From Kiritimatiellia bacterium (lineage in GTDB: Bacteria; Verrucomicrobiota; Kiritimatiellia; UBA8416; JADHWI01), in NCBI GenBank assembly GCA_016783565.1, contig JADHWI010000021.1, forward strand, positions 1 to 38,167: 38,167 nucleotides of DNA, written 5' to 3'. Under the pieces are notes generated by a model that ran no database searches, was not told where the DNA came from, and saw only the letters and a list, made by a program, of their open reading frames with translations. Of this stretch, positions 25,125 through 33,392 are shown one piece after another. The position numbers were made by a program, and so were the translations under genes. The stretch's first letter is position 1. Each line of letters begins with the position of its first letter.

Positions 25125-26249
25125 ATGATCACCCACATGAAAGCTGCAGCAATCGCCCCGCAATTTTCAATTGATGGCCGACTCGTGCGTGTTGTGCCTA
25201 TTGGAAATGGAAACGTCAACGACACCTACCTTGCCGTGTTTCGAACGACCTTCTCTGAGAGGCGCTTCATCCTGCAAAAACTTAACCACAAAGTATTTGC
25301 GTCGCCAGAAAACATCATGAGCAACATGCGGGTAGTGACGGATCATGTGCACCGACGACTTGAAGAAGAAGCCGATACTGCTGACCGCATCTGGCAATTG
25401 CCGCGTGTAATCTCCACAAAAGATGGGCAAGATCTACTTGTCGACGACGACGGCGAATATTGGCGCGCCATCACCTTAATTGCTTCAGCGCAAGCATATG
25501 AGAACATTCAAAGCCTCGAACATGCACATGAAGCCGGTTTCGTCCTGGGGCAATTTCAGCGCTTGATCAGCGATATTCCTGCAGATTTATTAACCGACAC
25601 ATTGCCCGGATTCCATATCACACCACAATACATCAAGGAACTGGATCAAGCACTGATGATCGAAGAGGGACGGATCCGACTCGACAGTTCCACCGATGCC
25701 ACGAACTGTTACCGATTCGTTCAGGAGCGTCGAGAATGGGCTAGTATTCTGGAGGATGCAAAAGCCCGAGGCGAGCTGACGCTTCGCCCCATCCATGGCG
25801 ACCCGAAGATCAGCAACATCATGATCGACGATGACACCGGCAAAGGCACCTGCATCATTGACCTCGATACAGTAAAGCCGGGGTTGGTGCATTACGACTT
25901 TGGAGACTGCCTGCGATCCTGCTGCAATCCGGCAGGTGAAGAAACACAAGATCTGGGCAAAGTATATTTTGACACCGATCTATGCGAAGCCATTGTGCGA
26001 GGCTATATGACCTTTGCTCGTGAATTTCTTACCGATGCAGACATACATTACCAATATGATTCTATTCGCTTGCTCGCTTTCGAGCTGGGAGTGCGCTTTT
26101 TTGCCGATTATATTGCAGGAGACCGGTACTTTCGGGTACGACACGAGGGACAGAACCTGCACCGGGCCCTCGTACAATTCAAATTGTGCGAAAGCATTGA
26201 GACTCGCGAGACCGTCATTCGCAAAACGCTTGAAAAGATACGCGGATGA
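25125..26249 (+). CDS. Aminoglycoside phosphotransferase-fold kinase, NahK-like
   Basis: This protein of about 374 residues belongs to the APH/choline-kinase superfamily. It has GNGNVNDTY and FILQKLN in the N-lobe, the catalytic loop HGDPKISNIMID, and the metal-binding IDLDTVKPGLVHYDFGD. The early motifs followed by KVFASPENIMSNM resemble N-acetylhexosamine 1-kinases (NahK), which phosphorylate GlcNAc or GalNAc at C1. The nearby glycan-degradation genes fit that use, but the substrate is inferred. The start is uncertain: ATG 25125 and ATG 25137 are in frame and neither has a strong ribosome site. Earlier in-frame starts are unlikely because the N-terminal sequence there is not family-like. 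Confidence 0.75.
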   Translation: MITHMKAAAIAPQFSIDGRLVRVVPIGNGNVNDTYLAVFRTTFSERRFILQKLNHKVFASPENIMSNMRVVTDHVHRRLEEEADTADRIWQLPRVISTKDGQDLLVDDDGEYWRAITLIASAQAYENIQSLEHAHEAGFVLGQFQRLISDIPADLLTDTLPGFHITPQYIKELDQALMIEEGRIRLDSSTDATNCYRFVQERREWASILEDAKARGELTLRPIHGDPKISNIMIDDDTGKGTCIIDLDTVKPGLVHYDFGDCLRSCCNPAGEETQDLGKVYFDTDLCEAIVRGYMTFAREFLTDADIHYQYDSIRLLAFELGVRFFADYIAGDRYFRVRHEGQNLHRALVQFKLCESIETRETVIRKTLEKIRG

Positions 26250-26379
26250 TCGCAAGAAAGAACTGGAGCGAGAAGAGCGCAGAATCTATAATAAGAATGT
26301 AAGGGACAAATGAATCTAACGGTTCGCGGCAAAGACGGCTCGAATCATAATATTTTTCCTGGTAGAGAGATAAAGCATT

Positions 26380-27390
26380 ATGAATGCCAAAAAGAACATG
26401 TCCGATACCTTGAGAATCGACCTGATTCCCGGAGCGTCCAATGTTGAATCCGCACCGACTCAACCGATCGAAGAACTACAAAAGAAAAAGAAGGGGTCTC
26501 TACTGAATCACAAGTGGAAACCCAAATCCTCTGAACCTCCAGCCGTGTCACGTTCCCGATATCAGGAATTGCTACAAAGCATCTACGATGCCGCCATCCT
26601 GACCAATGTCTACGGCAAAATCAGCGATGCCAACGTACGAGCGGTTGAGTTTCTCCAGTACGACCGCGACGAGCTTTGCTCACTCCAGATCTTCAACATC
26701 GTCTCCGGCACGGACAAAAGCCTGATCCAGACGCTCTGTGAAGCCTTGAAGAACGAGCGCTTCACCTTAATCCAGGCCTACTGCCGGCGCAAAGACGGCA
26801 CATTTTTCCCTGCCGAGATCGCCGTTAACATGCTCAAGTTCGGCCAATTGTATTTATGCTTTTTCATCCGTGATATTACGCGCCGAAAACAGATTGAGGA
26901 TCGACTGCGCACTGAACACGAAGCCGTACACAACGCCGCAATAGGCATCGCCATTGCCGATCTTGACGCCATGCTCGAATACGCCAACCCTGCATTTTCA
27001 TGGATGGTAGACATCGAGAACTCCGACGATCTCGTGGGTAAAGATCTCCGCGACTTTCTCGATGCACCCTCAACGATTGACACCATTAAGAGCAACATGG
27101 AAGACGAGGAGAGCATCGTACGGGGCATGATATACCTCCTGAGAGCAGGAGGCGAAAAGGTTGCCGTTGATTACTGCGCCACATGCAGCTACAACGACGA
27201 CGGAGACCCCATCAATCTGGTCTTCTCATTCGACGAAGTGATTACCGATGCGAGCGAAAACACCACGTCGAACGAAGAGACACTCATCGCTCTTCAAGCC
27301 GAGAATGAACAGCTACGCGAAGAACTGGCATCCTACCGTCAGGATCTTGAACTTCAAGAATCCGAGCAACTGGATAAAGACAACGACTGA
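26380..27390 (+). CDS. Double PAS-domain protein without output domain
   Basis: This 336-residue cytoplasmic protein has a Lys-rich N-terminal tail. A first PAS domain spans about 58-175, with the common GKISDANVRAVEFLQY and RRKDGTFFPAEI features and a closing IRDITRRKQIEDRL. A second PAS domain spans about 180-295. A glutamate-rich coiled coil covers the last 40 residues. No histidine kinase, GGDEF, EAL or DNA-binding domain follows, and the stop is clean. It may act as a sensory adaptor binding a kinase in trans. The ligand cannot be deduced. It is convergent with the next gene, 40 nt away. Confidence 0.8.
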   Translation: MNAKKNMSDTLRIDLIPGASNVESAPTQPIEELQKKKKGSLLNHKWKPKSSEPPAVSRSRYQELLQSIYDAAILTNVYGKISDANVRAVEFLQYDRDELCSLQIFNIVSGTDKSLIQTLCEALKNERFTLIQAYCRRKDGTFFPAEIAVNMLKFGQLYLCFFIRDITRRKQIEDRLRTEHEAVHNAAIGIAIADLDAMLEYANPAFSWMVDIENSDDLVGKDLRDFLDAPSTIDTIKSNMEDEESIVRGMIYLLRAGGEKVAVDYCATCSYNDDGDPINLVFSFDEVITDASENTTSNEETLIALQAENEQLREELASYRQDLELQESEQLDKDND

Positions 27391-27430
27391 CCCTCTGCAT
27401 GTAAAAAAACGCAACCGATCAACGCGTCAG

Positions 27431-28465
27431 TTATTTACAGGTTACGACAACCGCGCCGTTTGAATCAATAGCCACCGTACAAACCGGCTTACCATCATCG
27501 AGAACCACAGACTCATTAGTCTGATCCTTGATCATGGTCGTGGTTTCTGTTCGCATGCGATAGATGCGTCGAGGGATCTCATCCAATCGTAACCGCAGCG
27601 GCGTGTCTTCTGAAGCATCTTCAGCTGCACGCTCCGTACGCCAACCATTCCAGATGTCCCATGGCAAATATAACCGCACTCCCACATAGACCTCGTCAGC
27701 ATCCTCGTCAGTAAGCTCCTGCCACCCCACATCAAAGGTGAGTTGAGGAAGAACTCGTGATTCTATACGGGCTCTCATACCAGAGAAATCAGCATTATCC
27801 TCAGATTCATAATCAAAATAGCCTACATAAAGCGCGGTTGGTACGGTTGTTTCCAAAAACGGAGCCCATAACCCCACTTCCCCGTCATATCCCTCCAGAG
27901 CTTCCTCATAGGTGCGAAACACTGTCGAAGCTGTCGTAGAAATCGTCTGACCAGCTTCAGTGTGCACATGGGTTTCGCTCTGAGCCCTGTCGGAAATCCA
28001 CTTTCTATCCGTAAGTGGGTAGCTGTAGTGTATACTCGCATCGACCCACCGGCTCATTAACTCCAGCCCACATCCCGCTTGATCAAACTGGTTGTCGTTC
28101 TCGGTCCATTGTGCATCATACTCCATGCTGGCCCCGACAATCACACCGCACCCCGAAAACAGGTGCCGTCCCAAAATGCCCACATTCACTTCCTGCTCTT
28201 CGTCTTCCAAAAGGGAGCCTCCCGCTTCCAGAAACAACCTGGAATCCTCTGAAGACCAAAGCGGGATCAAGCCGTCCACCCGATATTCCTGTTCCTCGTC
28301 TCCCACGCGCACCCCCAAAGCAACCCTGGCAAACCTGGACGCTGGAGCATTAGTATTCTCCTCCGTCCCGATGGCTGGAGCATTAGTACTCTCTTCCGCA
28401 TGAGACATACAAACGAAGAGCATTACCATTCCCATCACAACTCGACCCACAATCATCTTACTCAT
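27431..28465 (-). CDS. Outer-membrane barrel, inverse autotransporter-like
   Basis: This 344-residue protein has a signal peptide ending near SHA-EE (about residue 23), then a short repeat in which TNAPA occurs twice. The middle of the protein shows alternating amphipathic strands with features of intimin/invasin-type beta domains: GLIPLW, FLEAGGSLLEDEEQEVNVGILGR in two strands, and YDAQWTENDNQFDQAGCGLELMSRWVDA as three. About 60 residues follow the barrel, ending in a small strand pair instead of the long immunoglobulin-like passenger of invasins. It is probably an outer-membrane porin-like or anchor protein. GGAGTGGAG precedes the start. Similarity was judged by eye. Confidence 0.6.
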   Translation of the reverse strand: MSKMIVGRVVMGMVMLFVCMSHAEESTNAPAIGTEENTNAPASRFARVALGVRVGDEEQEYRVDGLIPLWSSEDSRLFLEAGGSLLEDEEQEVNVGILGRHLFSGCGVIVGASMEYDAQWTENDNQFDQAGCGLELMSRWVDASIHYSYPLTDRKWISDRAQSETHVHTEAGQTISTTASTVFRTYEEALEGYDGEVGLWAPFLETTVPTALYVGYFDYESEDNADFSGMRARIESRVLPQLTFDVGWQELTDEDADEVYVGVRLYLPWDIWNGWRTERAAEDASEDTPLRLRLDEIPRRIYRMRTETTTMIKDQTNESVVLDDGKPVCTVAIDSNGAVVVTCK

Positions 28466-28516
28466 GAAAACACTCCACTCCTGTCTTTTACCTCTAAAGC
28501 CAAGCCATATTAGCTT

Positions 28517-28756
28517 CTACTGCCAACGACCCACAATGCGATAAAACAGATGCGACTGACCCGCGTCAACCGTAACCCGCAACACCGCTGTTTCAAATTC
28601 ACTATCAATATGCACAGCTTGATCAACATCAATACATGTCGTGTGATCAAACCAGGTTATCAAATCAGTCGAAGCTTCCAGACCGAAAACCAAGCCAGGA
28701 TCATTCCAGCGACGCGTATAGGTGATCACGTCCTTGTCGCCATCGCGTTCCAACAA
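28517..28756 (-). pseudogene. C-terminal fragment of a secreted protein
   Basis: These 79 codons (open back to about 28795) encode a single module with TYTRRWNDPGLVFGLEASTDL and a terminal LFYRIVG. This resembles the last domain of large secreted repeat proteins of this bacterial group, in which 'STDL-x-TW' is followed by a terminal strand. No start codon with a ribosome site and no signal peptide are present, and an in-frame stop closes the frame upstream. It is best read as the surviving 3' end of a deleted gene. Confidence 0.5.
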
Positions 28757-28857
28757 GTCCGAGGAGAATAACGGACGTAGACTTTTGGACTATTAAAGGA
28801 AGAGGAAATGATCAGATGCATTCTGTCGCATCAAGACAATCGGCCCGCACAGGTCCC

Positions 28858-28895
28858 GAAAAACCAACACTGGCGCCCCATAGGGACGCCAGCGT
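28858..28895 (-). terminator. Intrinsic terminator after the TIM-barrel gene
   Basis: Read on the reverse strand, CTGGCG and CGCCAG (28870-28875 and 28887-28892) form a stem extended inward by CCC/GGG pairs. It is followed after a few bases by five T residues, seen as AAAAA at 28859-28863 on the forward strand. It lies about 20 bp past the stop codon of the gene at 28916-29794. Confidence 0.7.
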
Positions 28896-28915
28896 TATAG
28901 CACTACTGATAGAGG

Positions 28916-29794
28916 CTAAAGCTTCTTCATCTCTTTCAAAATTGCTTTCAACCCATCGAGGGAAATGCCGGAGCATTCCATGGGTGACTTGCCAGGCAGG
29001 TAACGCTCCTGCTCAACAATGAACCAGTCCGTCCCGCCCACATCATAACAGGCGGAAATGATGCCCTTCCAGTTAACAGAGTCCTGACCGATAATGGGTT
29101 GCTTGTCCTTATCTCCGTGCGCGACCGTCGGCTTGAAATGCGCGGTTTTGGTCCGTCCCGGATATTTCTTTATGAGCTCCACCGGGTCCAGGCCCGCATG
29201 CGTGGTCCAACCCACATCCTGCTGAAGCACAACGTCCGCTCCGGTCCGCTCTGCAAAAAGGTCCCAATACGTCTTGTCACCCTGCTTGCTGAACTCTTTG
29301 GTGTGATTATGATAACCGCAAGCCATACCGTGCGGTTTGAGCGTTGCAGCGGCCTGCTTCAACTGAGACGCAAACTCCTTACTCTTCTCTGGATGGGTAA
29401 ATCTTCCATCACCAGGAACAATCAGGTACTTACAGCCAATTTCCTTATGAAAGGCTATGGTCTTCTCGATTTTCTGTTCCGTAAGCTCACCGGCGCGAAT
29501 ATGCGTTCCCGCCACCTTCAGCCCGAGACTGTCCAGCTTGGCTTTGAGCGCAGCCGCGTCATTGCCATACTTGTAATAACCCGCAAATTCAACAGCCTCA
29601 TATCCCAGCTCAGCAACCTGGGCCAAAGCCTTATCGATGTCCTGACCGCAATGATTACGAATGGAATAGAGCTGCAACGCCAGCCCGATCTTTTTCTTTT
29701 TCTTGAACAAACCAGCCTCCCCAACCGCTGGTAACCCAGCGACACAAACACCCGAGCCCATCATTGTAAGCATCTCACGCCTGGATAGCTTCAT
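28916..29794 (-). CDS. Tat-exported sugar phosphate isomerase/epimerase-like protein
   Basis: This 292-residue TIM-barrel protein of the xylose isomerase-like / AP endonuclease 2 superfamily starts with a twin-arginine signal (SRREML, then a hydrophobic stretch ending near GEAG), so it is probably moved folded to the periplasm. Characteristic strands include LQLYSIRN, YEAVEFAGYY, GYHNHTKEF and VLQQDVGWTTHAG. Metal-binding Glu, His and Asp residues are plausible in these. GGAGGAG precedes the ATG. Members of this family in PVC bacteria often accompany sugar-modifying enzymes. The exact substrate is unknown. Confidence 0.8.
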   Translation of the reverse strand: MKLSRREMLTMMGSGVCVAGLPAVGEAGLFKKKKKIGLALQLYSIRNHCGQDIDKALAQVAELGYEAVEFAGYYKYGNDAAALKAKLDSLGLKVAGTHIRAGELTEQKIEKTIAFHKEIGCKYLIVPGDGRFTHPEKSKEFASQLKQAAATLKPHGMACGYHNHTKEFSKQGDKTYWDLFAERTGADVVLQQDVGWTTHAGLDPVELIKKYPGRTKTAHFKPTVAHGDKDKQPIIGQDSVNWKGIISACYDVGGTDWFIVEQERYLPGKSPMECSGISLDGLKAILKEMKKL

Positions 29795-29912
29795 TATCTA
29801 ACTCCTCCATATTGTCTGTTCGTTCGCAATATATTTCTGTACCGAAATTCACAATCTACAAGAAACATAGGGCATCCCCCACCCTATAGCAAGAGGGGGA
29901 GACGCAAAAGCA

Positions 29913-32144
29913 TCACAAGGGCAACGTCAGATTGTCGACCCATGCATTGCCACCTCCGCTACTCATCTTTCGGAGGATGATAGTAACTTCAGTTGACTCA
30001 GACTCCGTCGTAAACTCAACGCTCTTGCGCACCCATTCTGTTGAGGATGTGACCACCCTGGCTTCGGGCTGGCCCTCCACCTCGACTTCTATCGATTCCT
30101 TTGCATCAGAAACCCTCAGCCAGGCACTAAGCGAATACATCGTCCCCGGTGACAAACCCTTTATAATCTGCTTCACCCCATCACGCCCCGGCCCCAGCCG
30201 AAGCTCCTGTTTCATCGTTCCCGTTGCGTGGTTCTTTATATTTCCAAACACATGATTGCCCCACCCATTACCCTCAACCAGCTCGGCCTTATTCGCATCG
30301 ATCTTTTCCCACGACTCAAGGGTGGCAAATTCAAAGCAGGAGTTCCTGACCATGTTCATCCCCTTGATTCGTGGCGCTTCATAAACAGGCAACGGATCAG
30401 GTCGGTTATCGAAATCACATCCGGCCCTAAACAACTCGGCACCCGTAGGATAAGCACCCACGTTACCCTTGTTATCTCCCTTGAACCTGAAATCGACTGC
30501 ACCAGGATTTACATATGGAGGATCACGGTTGAGCATGTTGTTTGTGACGACGACATGCCTGGGCAGCTTGAAAGCCCCATTGAAGATATTGTTGTAATAG
30601 CGCGACGCAAACAGGTCATTCCGTTTCGCATGATCAAATGTCACCACATCCTGAGTGCGCCATGCCGAATTATTGAAGACTAACGCGCAATAGCTTGGGT
30701 TATTGATACGAACGGGGTCGTTCTTCACATTCCAGATCACATTGTGATGAACAATCATATTGTTACTCAGATGATCAAAATAGATACCCATTCCAAAATG
30801 CTTCGCATGATTATCATGCACCAGGTTGTGACGAAACACCGTATTGGCAAAATCTGTATTGTGACCGTAAAACATCCCGAGATCCGAGGTGAGCCATCCA
30901 GCTTCCGAAACATCATTGTACTGCACCAGGCTTTCCATCAACCCGTGCGTATTAATCAAATCCCGCCCCGCATGCTTCACCGTATTATGGCTGAAAACAA
31001 TACGTCGACCGGACAGCCTGACCGTACCCCTCCAGAGCCCGGCGTAACCGCCATGATGAATGTAGCAATTGATAATCCTGTTATCGACACCTGCCACGTT
31101 GAGCACAGATCCCGAGCTGTAACCGAAGTCACAATTCAAAACCAGTATGTTGCGCCCATAAATCAACACACCGGAGGAATTGCTGAGATCCTTCGCAAAA
31201 TGGTGAGAGACATACGCCCCCTTAAGATTGATGAGCGTCACATTAGAGCTGAGCTTGTCCGTGCGGAGTCCGGCCGCTCGAAACTGAATCCCTTTAACAT
31301 GGATGTGCGATAATCCCGACAGGTCGATCGCATCACGACGACGCTTGGCCTCGACCACAAGATCATCAAGCTGCACACCTTGCGGCGGAATCAGCAACAA
31401 GCGTTGCGGTGATTCCTCATAGAACCACTCGCCAGGCGCATCGAGACAACGCCTCAACCCCCGCAAAATAAAGGCATTGCCCTTACGAGGCGCGTACCAT
31501 TTCTTCTTCTTTGTATCGAAAGTCAACGTCCGGGTTGCGCTCTCAAAGCCGGTCACCTTTACGGTCCAGCAGATCCATTGCGCACCGCCTGCACACCACA
31601 GTTCCGCGCCATTCCATGTTCCATCGTCACCCGCAAGCTCACTGCAGGACAGACTGTTCGGTGTTCCTGATTCCACAATTGCACGGTTTGGATTAAAGAG
31701 AAGAGTATCGCCCGCATTGGGCCAACGTGCTTCAGACGTCATCGCCCCATTAATGAAAATCTGGTTCCCACCCTTCAGGCTCCACGGCATGCGAGCACTA
31801 TAGACGCCCTTCTCATCGCGCTTCCAATCCATAAGCAAATCAGCGCCACTGATGACCACCTTCTCGTTAGTGTAATTAGAGATAATGATTGGATTGAGCT
31901 CAGTGCCTGAAGTCACAGGTTTCAGTGACTCACGATAGATTCCCTCTCGAAGGAAGAGAGTGTCACCGGGCCTTAACCTGCCAACAGCATGCTTAAAGGA
32001 AGCAAAGGGACGCGCTTTCGTACCGGGGTTCCCATCCGCCCCCCGCGGACTCACAAAAAAATCCCTTGCTTGCAACGGCATACAGCCCATCGCCAAAACA
32101 GTAATGCAAAAAACAACAAACTTGAATATGCCTGTATTTATCAT
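29913..32144 (-). CDS. Secreted right-handed parallel beta-helix protein with C-terminal carbohydrate-binding-like domain
   Basis: This 743-residue protein has a signal peptide (cleavage near LQA-RD, residue 26). A DUF1565-like entry follows, with FFVSPRGADGNPGT, RPFASF and GDTLFLREGIY. The long solenoid of about 240-570 has repeated Asn/His-rich rungs such as VLNCDF, IINCYIHH, VFSHNTVKHAG, VFRHNLVHDNHA and MIVHHNVIW. Residues after about 590 form a jelly-roll resembling CBM4/9-type modules (NSCFEFATLESWE, ending WVDNLTLPL). Beta-helix proteins of this layout are often polysaccharide lyases or glycosidases. No catalytic residues can be assigned with confidence. It follows the palindrome at 32177-32208. 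Confidence 0.82.
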   Translation of the reverse strand: MINTGIFKFVVFCITVLAMGCMPLQARDFFVSPRGADGNPGTKARPFASFKHAVGRLRPGDTLFLREGIYRESLKPVTSGTELNPIIISNYTNEKVVISGADLLMDWKRDEKGVYSARMPWSLKGGNQIFINGAMTSEARWPNAGDTLLFNPNRAIVESGTPNSLSCSELAGDDGTWNGAELWCAGGAQWICWTVKVTGFESATRTLTFDTKKKKWYAPRKGNAFILRGLRRCLDAPGEWFYEESPQRLLLIPPQGVQLDDLVVEAKRRRDAIDLSGLSHIHVKGIQFRAAGLRTDKLSSNVTLINLKGAYVSHHFAKDLSNSSGVLIYGRNILVLNCDFGYSSGSVLNVAGVDNRIINCYIHHGGYAGLWRGTVRLSGRRIVFSHNTVKHAGRDLINTHGLMESLVQYNDVSEAGWLTSDLGMFYGHNTDFANTVFRHNLVHDNHAKHFGMGIYFDHLSNNMIVHHNVIWNVKNDPVRINNPSYCALVFNNSAWRTQDVVTFDHAKRNDLFASRYYNNIFNGAFKLPRHVVVTNNMLNRDPPYVNPGAVDFRFKGDNKGNVGAYPTGAELFRAGCDFDNRPDPLPVYEAPRIKGMNMVRNSCFEFATLESWEKIDANKAELVEGNGWGNHVFGNIKNHATGTMKQELRLGPGRDGVKQIIKGLSPGTMYSLSAWLRVSDAKESIEVEVEGQPEARVVTSSTEWVRKSVEFTTESESTEVTIILRKMSSGGGNAWVDNLTLPL

Positions 32145-32176
32145 ATCGAACTATTTCTCTACTTTGACTTACATCC

Positions 32177-32208
32177 TAGCGCGCATTATTCATGAATAAT
32201 GCGCGCTA
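32177..32208. repeat. Perfect 32-bp palindrome
   Basis: Arm TAGCGCGCATTATTCA (32177-32192) is followed directly by its exact reverse complement (32193-32208), so the whole 32-bp element is self-complementary with no spacer. It overlaps the stop codon of the glycoamylase remnant and ends 33 bp before the start of the beta-helix gene. No T run follows on either strand, so it is not a standard terminator. It may be an operator, a cruciform site or a fold-back rearrangement scar. Confidence 0.85.
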
Positions 32209-32685
32209 AAGCTTCGGCAGGACCGCTTGGATCTCCGGCGCCTCCATGAAGGTGTCCCAGCAGAAGCGGGTGCGCGCGTTTTCAATCATGGGAGCAATGG
32301 GACCAACATCGATGCCGAGCAGGCCGGGGGCAACCCAATCCTCAGACAGGTTGAAGGCATCGGTGAACCCGTAATCCTTCCAGATCCACCGACCGTGCTT
32401 GAGGTAGAGCGTCTTCAGAAGCGCAATTCCCTCCCTGGGCACGTAGGGCATGGAGGACAGTCCCGCCGTCGGCGCGATGGTACCGTCGTCCATGTTGCCC
32501 GGCTTGTGCGCCCGGTATCCGTTGAGATTCATACTCGATGTCAGGCCCCACAGCGGACCATATCCTTTGAAATCCATCGCTCTTGACTCCGCATACTTCA
32601 TCTGCACCTGGCAGAAACGTTTGAAGTGATCGAAGTACCTGTCCCCTCCAGATTCACATTGGCCGCGTATCGTTACAGCGTTCAT
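32206..32685 (-). pseudogene. Glycoamylase (PF10091-type) C-terminal remnant
   Basis: These 159 codons match the C-terminal part of bacterial glycoamylase-like proteins: YGPLWGLTSS, then DDGTIAPTAGLSSMPY, then GFTDAFNL, WVAPGLLGIDVGPIAPMIEN and a final FMEAPEIQ. The N-terminal part of the usual protein is absent, there is no signal peptide, and the apparent ATG at 32685 has no ribosome site. The true family similarity starts near residue 14. It lies eight bases after the sulfatase remnant on the same strand. It probably once acted on a secreted or surface glycan. Confidence 0.7.
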
Positions 32686-32693
32686 AATGTTGT

Positions 32694-32917
32694 CTATTGC
32701 ACCCCGTACTGTTTGCGCAGTTCTCTCAGCTCACGAAGCATCTGCTTCTTAATCCGCTCATACTCCGGGTTGTAAGCCCCGATGGTCCGCAACGCATGGT
32801 CATCGCTGAAGATGAAGAGAATGTTCGGCTTCGCCACTTCTTCTGCCAGAATTCCGCTCGCTAGAACCCCCCTATAAACACGGCTCCTCCAGCAACAAAT
32901 CGGTGTAACGTCTTCAC
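32694..32917 (-). pseudogene. Sulfatase remnant: both ends joined, catalytic middle deleted, frameshifted
   Basis: A GTG at 32917 with AAGGAG six bases before it opens a signal-peptide frame that breaks after 18 codons at a run of six G residues (C run at 32867-32872 on the forward strand). Adding one G restores a continuous signal peptide leading into AKPNILFIFSDDHA, the N-terminal metal-binding motif of S1 sulfatases. After IGAYNPEY the sequence jumps to a C-terminal helix, ELRELRKQYGV, typical of the end of these enzymes. The C-x-P-S-R sulfatase signature and several hundred residues are missing. The fragment cannot be active. Confidence 0.72.
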
Positions 32918-33110
32918 ACAATTCTCCTTACGACACCTAACACGCTTTCAGCGATCGTTTCTTCTAACCCGATTCACTGATCACAACAACCCCAAACCTG
33001 ATTTTTCTGCATAGTGACGGCCCCGTGCAACATCGCGGCCTGTAAGCAAGCAGTGACCAATGCCAAACGCTCTCGCTACAGAAATGCCATAACTGCGGTA
33101 AAAGCTCGTA

Positions 33111-33139
33111 TTGTCGAAACGAAATTTTATGTTTATCAT
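33111..33139 (+). promoter_or_regulatory. Candidate promoter of the cytochrome gene
   Basis: TTGTCG at 33111-33116 and TATCAT at 33134-33139 are separated by exactly 17 nt in an AT-rich stretch. Transcription would begin near 33146 and give a leader of roughly 245 nt before the cytochrome start. Confidence 0.45.
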
Positions 33140-33200
33140 CAGCTTATGAATTCTCAATCAGGCATCAATTCTTTCTTTCAAGAATCAGGACCAGACAGTG

Positions 33201-33329
33201 ATGAAAAGCAATGACGAAGTTCTGAAGGAGAGCTACGAGAGCAGACTGAAGCTGCCGGAGCTGGTCTCTGTTTGTGCGGTTCCGAAAGAATTGCCCGTTG
33301 GCTTTCGAAGTCAGTGCACAGTAATCTGA
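33201..33329 (+). CDS. Short reading frame in the cytochrome leader, 42 residues
   Basis: An ATG at 33201 opens a 42-residue frame ending in TGA at 33327-33329, 63 nt before the cytochrome start. The peptide has no signal sequence, two cysteines and an amphipathic N-terminal half. The upstream ribosome site is poor (AGGA about ten bases before). It may be a truncated gene end, a leader peptide or noise. Confidence 0.2.
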   Translation: MKSNDEVLKESYESRLKLPELVSVCAVPKELPVGFRSQCTVI

Positions 33330-33392
33330 CTGCTGTGGTCGCGCTTTACGGCCCGCCTTGGGAATTCTGGAAAGACCAAAGGAGATGTCACG

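Larger units (their letters stand above)
32918..33392. other. Intergenic region upstream of the cytochrome gene
   Basis: These 475 bp hold no convincing full-size gene. They contain the reverse-strand upstream region of the sulfatase remnant, a forward sigma-70-like promoter at 33111-33139, and a short forward reading frame at 33201-33329. The part before 33100 shows nothing recognisable. Confidence 0.4.

Noticed and set aside
26014-26313. Forward frame of 99 codons overlapping the 3' end of the kinase gene
   Set aside because: It has no ribosome site and overlaps a well-supported gene; the basic, Glu-rich end looks like composition only.
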